43,017 bases of DNA from Novimethylophilus sp036504375 (lineage in GTDB: Bacteria; Pseudomonadota; Gammaproteobacteria; Burkholderiales; Methylophilaceae), in NCBI RefSeq assembly GCF_036504375.1, contig NZ_DASXVH010000030.1:1-43017 (forward strand), in the 5' to 3' direction. Shown here piece after piece: positions 39,074 to 43,017 of the stretch (its first letter is position 1; each line of letters opens with the position of its first letter). The notes beneath the pieces were generated by a model, which worked only from the letters and a program-made list of their open reading frames with translations, had not been told where the DNA came from and searched no databases. The position numbers were made by a program, and so were the translations under genes.

Positions 39074-41314
39074 ATGACAGCGACGCCGGAAGAACGCAAA
39101 GCACTGGACTGTGGCTTCGCCCAGGTGCAGGACGTGTTTGACGATTGCGTTGCCTATGCGCGCGGCAAGCTGACGCCCGAAGGCCTCGTGGCCTACATTT
39201 CCGGCGCACGCAGCCTGTGCAGGATGGGGCGCGGGCAGGAGCCGGTGCTGGCATTCCTGGAAGAAATGCCGGATGTAGCCGCGCAACTGGGTGAAGAGGT
39301 CATTCAGGTTGTCGTCGAATTCACGCAAAAACTGTCGCGTACTCCCAACGCCAAGGCGCTGCCGCCATTTCTGCAAAGCCTGGGGGCGGCGGCCCGCGCG
39401 CTGGAAAGCCTGCCGCTATTCAATGAATATTTACAACTGGTGTGGCAGACCATGGAGCGCACCATGCCCAAAGTGCACGGCATCGACTCGATGTATAACA
39501 GTCCCTGCCTGCCCGAATTTCTCAAGAGTGTGCCATTTCTGCTGAGCCAGCTATCCTTGGGGGGCTTGCGCAACTGGGTCGATTACGGCGTCAAGGCTTA
39601 TCCCAACGATCCCGACCGGCAATGCGATTATTTCCTGCTGCAATCTGCGGATAGCCGTGCGGTCTTGCAGCGCGAGCGCCACGGCACGCTGCTGGCCGAC
39701 CACGAGCGCCAACTGGATTTGTATCTGCGCGGGCTGTGGGGAACACAGGCCAATTTTGTGCCGTATTCGCTCGCATTCGACCAGTTGCGTAAACCCGTGC
39801 CTTATCTCGACGGGCTGGGCATCCATCTGCCGGATGTGTATGACGACATGCCGAACGGCGTGTGCGGTATCGACCGCTATCGGGCGCTGTTGGCTCACCT
39901 CAATGCGCACCAGAGCTGGACAACGTCATTGATCGCCGACAACTTCAGCCCGTTCCAGCGCATGGCGATTGAAGTATTCGAGGATTCGCGCGTCGAAGCC
40001 CTGGCGATCCGCCAGTATCCCGGCCTACGCCGGTTATGGCTCGCGCTGCACCCGATACCCAAAGAGGGCGCTTGTCCGCAAGGCTGGTCGGCGATCCGCC
40101 ATCGACTGACCATGCTGTCGCGGGCGCTGCTCGACTCCACGCATGATTACACCGACCCGGTTGTGCTCAGGCATGTGGCGCGCTTCCATGAGGTCATGGC
40201 TGGGGAGGCCGGCACCAACGATATGGCGCAACTGGGCCTGGCCTATATTGCCGAAACCCGCACGCAGAGTGACCAGAGCGCCAAGGTGTGGTTTGCCGAT
40301 ACCGAAGTCGACTATCGCGACGATAACCGCCTGATGTGGCGGTTTATCGAAGAAGGCGATGAGGAAATGGACGAAACCCGGCCGCGACGCGCGCAGTCGG
40401 CAGAAGCCACCGACACCCGACTGCCGCCCCGGCTTTACCCGGAGTGGGATTACGCGACCCAGCTCTACCGCCCGGACTGGGTGAGCATTTACGAGCATTT
40501 GCATCCCAAGGGTGACGCGGCGGAGATCGATCGATTATTGGAGCGGCATCAGGCACTGGCGAAGCAGCTGAAGCGCGTGATCGACCTGCTTAAACCGCAG
40601 CAGAAGGTACGCATCCGCTATCAGGAAGAGGGCGCGGAGCTCGATCTCGATGTTGCCGTGCGTTCGCTGATCGACCTCAAAAGCGGCGTCACGCCCGATC
40701 CGCGCATCAACATGAGCCACAAGCACGATGGCCGCAGTGTCGCCGTGTCGCTGTTACTGGATTTGTCCGCCTCGCTGGCGGATGTGCCGGGCGGTTGCAC
40801 GCAAAGCAAGCTGCAACTGAGCCAGGAAGCCGTATCGCTGCTGGCCTGGGCCATCGAGCAGATGGGCGATAAATTCTCTATCGCCGGCTTCCATTCCAAC
40901 ACCCGCCACGAAGTCCGCTACCTGCACATCAAAGGCTACGGCGAGCATTGGAACGACGAGGTCAAAGCGCGGCTGGCAGCGATGGAGGCCGGGTTCTCGA
41001 CGCGCATGGGCGCCGCGATGCGCCACGCCGGGCACTACCTCGGCCATCAGCAGGCGGACAAGAAGCTGCTGCTGATCCTCACCGACGGCGAGCCGTCGGA
41101 CGTGGATGTAAAGGACGCCCGTATGCTGATCGACGATGCGCGCATTGCCGTGCGCGAACTGGATCAAAAAGGCATTTATACCTACTGCATCAACCTCGAT
41201 CCGCATGCGGATGAATACGTCGCCGATATTTTCGGCAACCACTACGCGGTGATCGACAACATCGCGCGCCTGCCGGAACGCTTGCCGCAGCTATTTATGG
41301 CGCTGACGAAATAG
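39074..41314 (+). CDS. cbbO: RuBisCO activase adaptor CbbO (VWA domain)
   Basis: The 746-residue protein has a helical N-terminal region that in the family contacts CbbQ, and a C-terminal von Willebrand A domain (about 550-745). The metal-binding MIDAS motif is DLSAS from Asp563 with LTDGE around 669-673. The VWA domain recruits RuBisCO by binding an acidic residue, while CbbQ supplies ATPase force. The ATG at 39074 (MTATPEERKALD) is preferred because the alternative ATG at 39059 lies inside the stem of the upstream hairpin; neither has a good ribosome-binding site. Confidence 0.93.
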   Translation: MTATPEERKALDCGFAQVQDVFDDCVAYARGKLTPEGLVAYISGARSLCRMGRGQEPVLAFLEEMPDVAAQLGEEVIQVVVEFTQKLSRTPNAKALPPFLQSLGAAARALESLPLFNEYLQLVWQTMERTMPKVHGIDSMYNSPCLPEFLKSVPFLLSQLSLGGLRNWVDYGVKAYPNDPDRQCDYFLLQSADSRAVLQRERHGTLLADHERQLDLYLRGLWGTQANFVPYSLAFDQLRKPVPYLDGLGIHLPDVYDDMPNGVCGIDRYRALLAHLNAHQSWTTSLIADNFSPFQRMAIEVFEDSRVEALAIRQYPGLRRLWLALHPIPKEGACPQGWSAIRHRLTMLSRALLDSTHDYTDPVVLRHVARFHEVMAGEAGTNDMAQLGLAYIAETRTQSDQSAKVWFADTEVDYRDDNRLMWRFIEEGDEEMDETRPRRAQSAEATDTRLPPRLYPEWDYATQLYRPDWVSIYEHLHPKGDAAEIDRLLERHQALAKQLKRVIDLLKPQQKVRIRYQEEGAELDLDVAVRSLIDLKSGVTPDPRINMSHKHDGRSVAVSLLLDLSASLADVPGGCTQSKLQLSQEAVSLLAWAIEQMGDKFSIAGFHSNTRHEVRYLHIKGYGEHWNDEVKARLAAMEAGFSTRMGAAMRHAGHYLGHQQADKKLLLILTDGEPSDVDVKDARMLIDDARIAVRELDQKGIYTYCINLDPHADEYVADIFGNHYAVIDNIARLPERLPQLFMALTK

Positions 41315-41356
41315 GCAGCTGGGGCTGGCGGCGGAAGCAGTCTTTTAGAGCGGTTT

Positions 41357-41698
41357 TTAGACTTTCTTTAGGAAGCAGGCCTTCAGCATAAAATTGCCTG
41401 CGTCCATCTTGCAGTCCACTTCATGGTCGCCGCCAACCAGGCGGATGCTCTTCACCTTGGTGCCTTGCTTCAGCGTGATGGACGAGCCCTTGACCTTCAA
41501 ATCCTTGATCAGCACCACTGCATCGCCGTCATTCAACACCGTGCCGTTGGAATCCTTCACCACCGCGCCAGCGTCGTCGTCAGCGCTGGCTGCCGCCACC
41601 ACCGGCCACTCGTAGCCACAATCGGCGCAAACAAAATTGTCGCTATCCTGATAGGTATTTTCCAGGGTGCATTGGGGGCAGGCGGGGAGGGTGGACAT
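41357..41698 (-). CDS. yjdM: PhnA/YjdM-family zinc-ribbon protein
   Basis: The 113-residue protein has an N-terminal zinc ribbon (PACPQCTLENTYQDSDNFVCADCGYEW; cysteines at 8, 11, 24, 27) and a C-terminal SH3-like PhnA domain (VVKDSNGTVLNDGDAVVLIKDLKVKGSS...). Family members were named for the phosphonate operon but are widespread proteins without a firmly assigned role, and no phosphonate genes are nearby. It is convergent to cbbO, 42 bp apart. Confidence 0.93.
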   Translation of the reverse strand: MSTLPACPQCTLENTYQDSDNFVCADCGYEWPVVAAASADDDAGAVVKDSNGTVLNDGDAVVLIKDLKVKGSSITLKQGTKVKSIRLVGGDHEVDCKMDAGNFMLKACFLKKV

Positions 41699-41857
41699 GA
41701 TTGCTCTCGAATTTTGGGCGATTTAAGAGGCTGGGAGTATAACCGATCATGGAGCGGTGTCGTGCTTGCTGACATTATCGCTAAATGTCTACGACCCCAT
41801 TTCTTACCCATATCCGGTGCGCGCCAACACCCGTTAGTTTATTATGAAGATCCTAAT

Positions 41858-42611
41858 TTATTCATTTGAATCCGACACAAACAGCTTTGCTGCGTTTTTC
41901 TCCAACGCAGCCTTGAGCTTCTCGCGCAACTCTTTAGTGTTGGTGAAATAATTAACATTACGGTGAATGTCGAAGTGAATTTTTGTTGCCGTTCTGGGAT
42001 TAACGACACTTTCTTTACTTGCGACGAAGACGATTGGCTTCTTCAAGGCTTCGGCGTAGCCAACCTCGAAATAGCAGGATGGTCGTTCATCTGTCAGGTC
42101 GGCAATTACAAAGGCTGATTTTTCAATCTCCTCCTTAATTTTTTTTTACAAGCTCATCAAGTGTATGTTCCTTGTCGATTCGAATTGCGACAGCATCGTA
42201 TTTTCCCAACAGGCTTTCGATAACTTCAAACCTTGATTCGTACTCCTTCAAGATTCGCTGCTCATCCTGCGTTCCGAATTTTTCGCCTTGAATCGGCATG
42301 ACAATGAAAACACGATGCACAGTTGCACCGAGAGACTTGTTCGCTCGCTTCTCAAACTGGACGAATCGGTTTTTCGCGGTTCCGATGAATGTGTCAATTT
42401 GAACGCCTGATTTCTTGTCCCAAGCCTTTTCAGTTCCATAGATTCGCAACTCAAGAACTTGGTAGGATTGTGTACTTGAGCCCCACCGTGCTTTTATCAC
42501 ACCGTTTCTAACGAATGGGATTACGAAATCGGTCAGCATCAGCTCTTCCGACTTGTTGACGATTGATTTGCGACGGCCACCGGGTAGAACTGCAATTGCG
42601 TGAAAGTACAT
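41858..42611 (-). pseudogene. frameshifted gene with deoxyribosyltransferase/TIR-like C-terminal domain
   Basis: Two minus-strand frames join into one gene of about 250 codons if one base is dropped from the A9 tract (T9 at 42139-42147 on the + strand). The upstream frame ends ...LDELVKKN-stop. With eight A it reads on as LVKKIKEEIEKSAFVIADLT, then DERPSCYFEVGYAEALKKPIVFVAS, continuing to a stop at 41858. The ADLT...YFEVGYAEALKKPIVFV pattern is that of nucleoside 2-deoxyribosyltransferase-like/TIR-like nucleotide-binding folds, some of which act in anti-phage defence. The N-terminal ~100 residues are unknown. The ATG at 42611 with GGGGAGAGG just before it is preferred over the one at 42638. 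The cause may be mutation, a sequencing error in the homopolymer, or programmed slippage. Confidence 0.65.
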
Positions 42612-42912
42612 ACCTCTCCCCTTTTTTGTGTCCCCCATTTATGTAACACGGGGGCTACCGATACATGGATTTGAACACTAGCAGCCAAATCCATACCGAT
42701 CAATAGGATATTGTTCTGACGTTAATATTTTGTTTAGGAGAATTTGGTTGTCGGTTGGAAGTGGTGCCGATTACTGTACCGGACTGGCTCCCCGCTTTGG
42801 ACCCGAACCAAAAGGTAATGCATCAGCCACCATCAAACCCCATCGCAGCTTTTCATGACCCGCCAGACAGGGGATAATTCACCCTTTTCCGAACTATCTC
42901 CCAGAGAACGCA
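42612..42912. other. intergenic region before purC
   Basis: These 301 bases between two divergent genes hold no credible coding frame. CCCCC at 42632-42636 and GGGGG at 42650-42654 form a short inverted repeat around the start region of the minus-strand gene. A -10-like GATAAT lies at 42873-42878 with a weak -35 (TTTTCA) 17 bases upstream, a candidate purC promoter. Confidence 0.35.
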
Positions 42913-43017
42913 ATGACACAGCCTTTACTGCAATCCAGCATCAAGAGCCTGCCGCTGATCAACCAGGGCAAGGTGCGCGATATTTACGACATCGACGCCG
43001 ACAAGATGCTGATCGTC
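42913..43017 (+). CDS. purC: phosphoribosylaminoimidazole-succinocarboxamide synthase PurC, 5' part
   Basis: The last 35 codons of the window begin MTQPLLQSSIKSLPLINQGK and continue VRDIYDIDADKMLIV, the N terminus of SAICAR synthase with the GKVRDIY nucleotide-binding loop. PurC joins CAIR and aspartate in purine synthesis. The frame runs off the window end, so the rest is not visible. CAGAGAA precedes the ATG. Confidence 0.9.
   Translation, partial: MTQPLLQSSIKSLPLINQGKVRDIYDIDADKMLIV

Noticed and set aside
1..43017. CRISPR arrays, rRNA genes, prophage or complete insertion sequences
   Set aside because: I saw no regularly spaced repeats, rRNA sequence, phage structural genes or intact transposase anywhere in the window.

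Overview
The window reads as one contiguous piece of a GC-rich betaproteobacterial chromosome. Autotrophy genes with form II RuBisCO, an H4MPT-type C1 dehydrogenase and a classical division/cell-wall cluster fit a Nitrosomonadales/Gallionellaceae-like chemolithoautotroph. That placement is inferred from gene content and protein flavour, not from a search.

Region 1 (1-18.3 kb) is a nearly complete dcw cluster: rsmH (5' end cut off), ftsL, ftsI, murE, murF, mraY, murD, ftsW, murG, murC, murB, ddl, ftsQ, ftsA, ftsZ. It is followed by lpxC under its own extended -10 promoter and a small two-helix membrane protein. Most genes overlap by 1-11 bp. At three junctions (rsmH/ftsL, ftsI/murE, ftsW/murG) a 137-212 bp segment is intercalated. 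Each segment carries a mini-ORF joined by ATGA overlaps to both neighbours, and each is bounded by near-identical copies of the junction. Two of the segments are copies of one repeat.

Region 2 (18.3-29.5 kb) is housekeeping: Slt-type lytic transglycosylase, an NDUFA9-like SDR protein, CCA-adding enzyme, a RelB/RelE-like toxin-antitoxin pair, a short degenerate stretch, leuA preceded by a promoter and a leucine-rich leader peptide, a CbiM-like membrane protein, a HAD-IB phosphatase, a CcsA/YpjD-type membrane protein, ffh and tRNA-Lys(TTT).

Region 3 (29.5-35.7 kb) is accessory metabolism and envelope: a small protein with a CxxCxxC tail, an MtdB-like methylene-tetrahydromethanopterin dehydrogenase, and then a four-gene set. 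That set is an EamA/SMR half-transporter, a GT-C glycosyltransferase, a PIG-L deacetylase fused to a DPM1-like GT2, and a second EamA/SMR half-transporter. Its logic mirrors the Arn lipid A pathway (ArnC/ArnD/ArnE-F/ArnT) built from different enzyme families. It is the best candidate here for an undescribed system.

Region 4 (35.7-41.3 kb) is the CO2-fixation locus: divergent cbbR, then cbbM, a strong terminator, cbbQ, a long hairpin and cbbO.

Region 5 (41.3-43 kb) holds a PhnA/YjdM-like zinc-ribbon protein, a gene split by a frameshift at an A9 tract that encodes a deoxyribosyltransferase/TIR-like C-terminal domain, and the start of purC.
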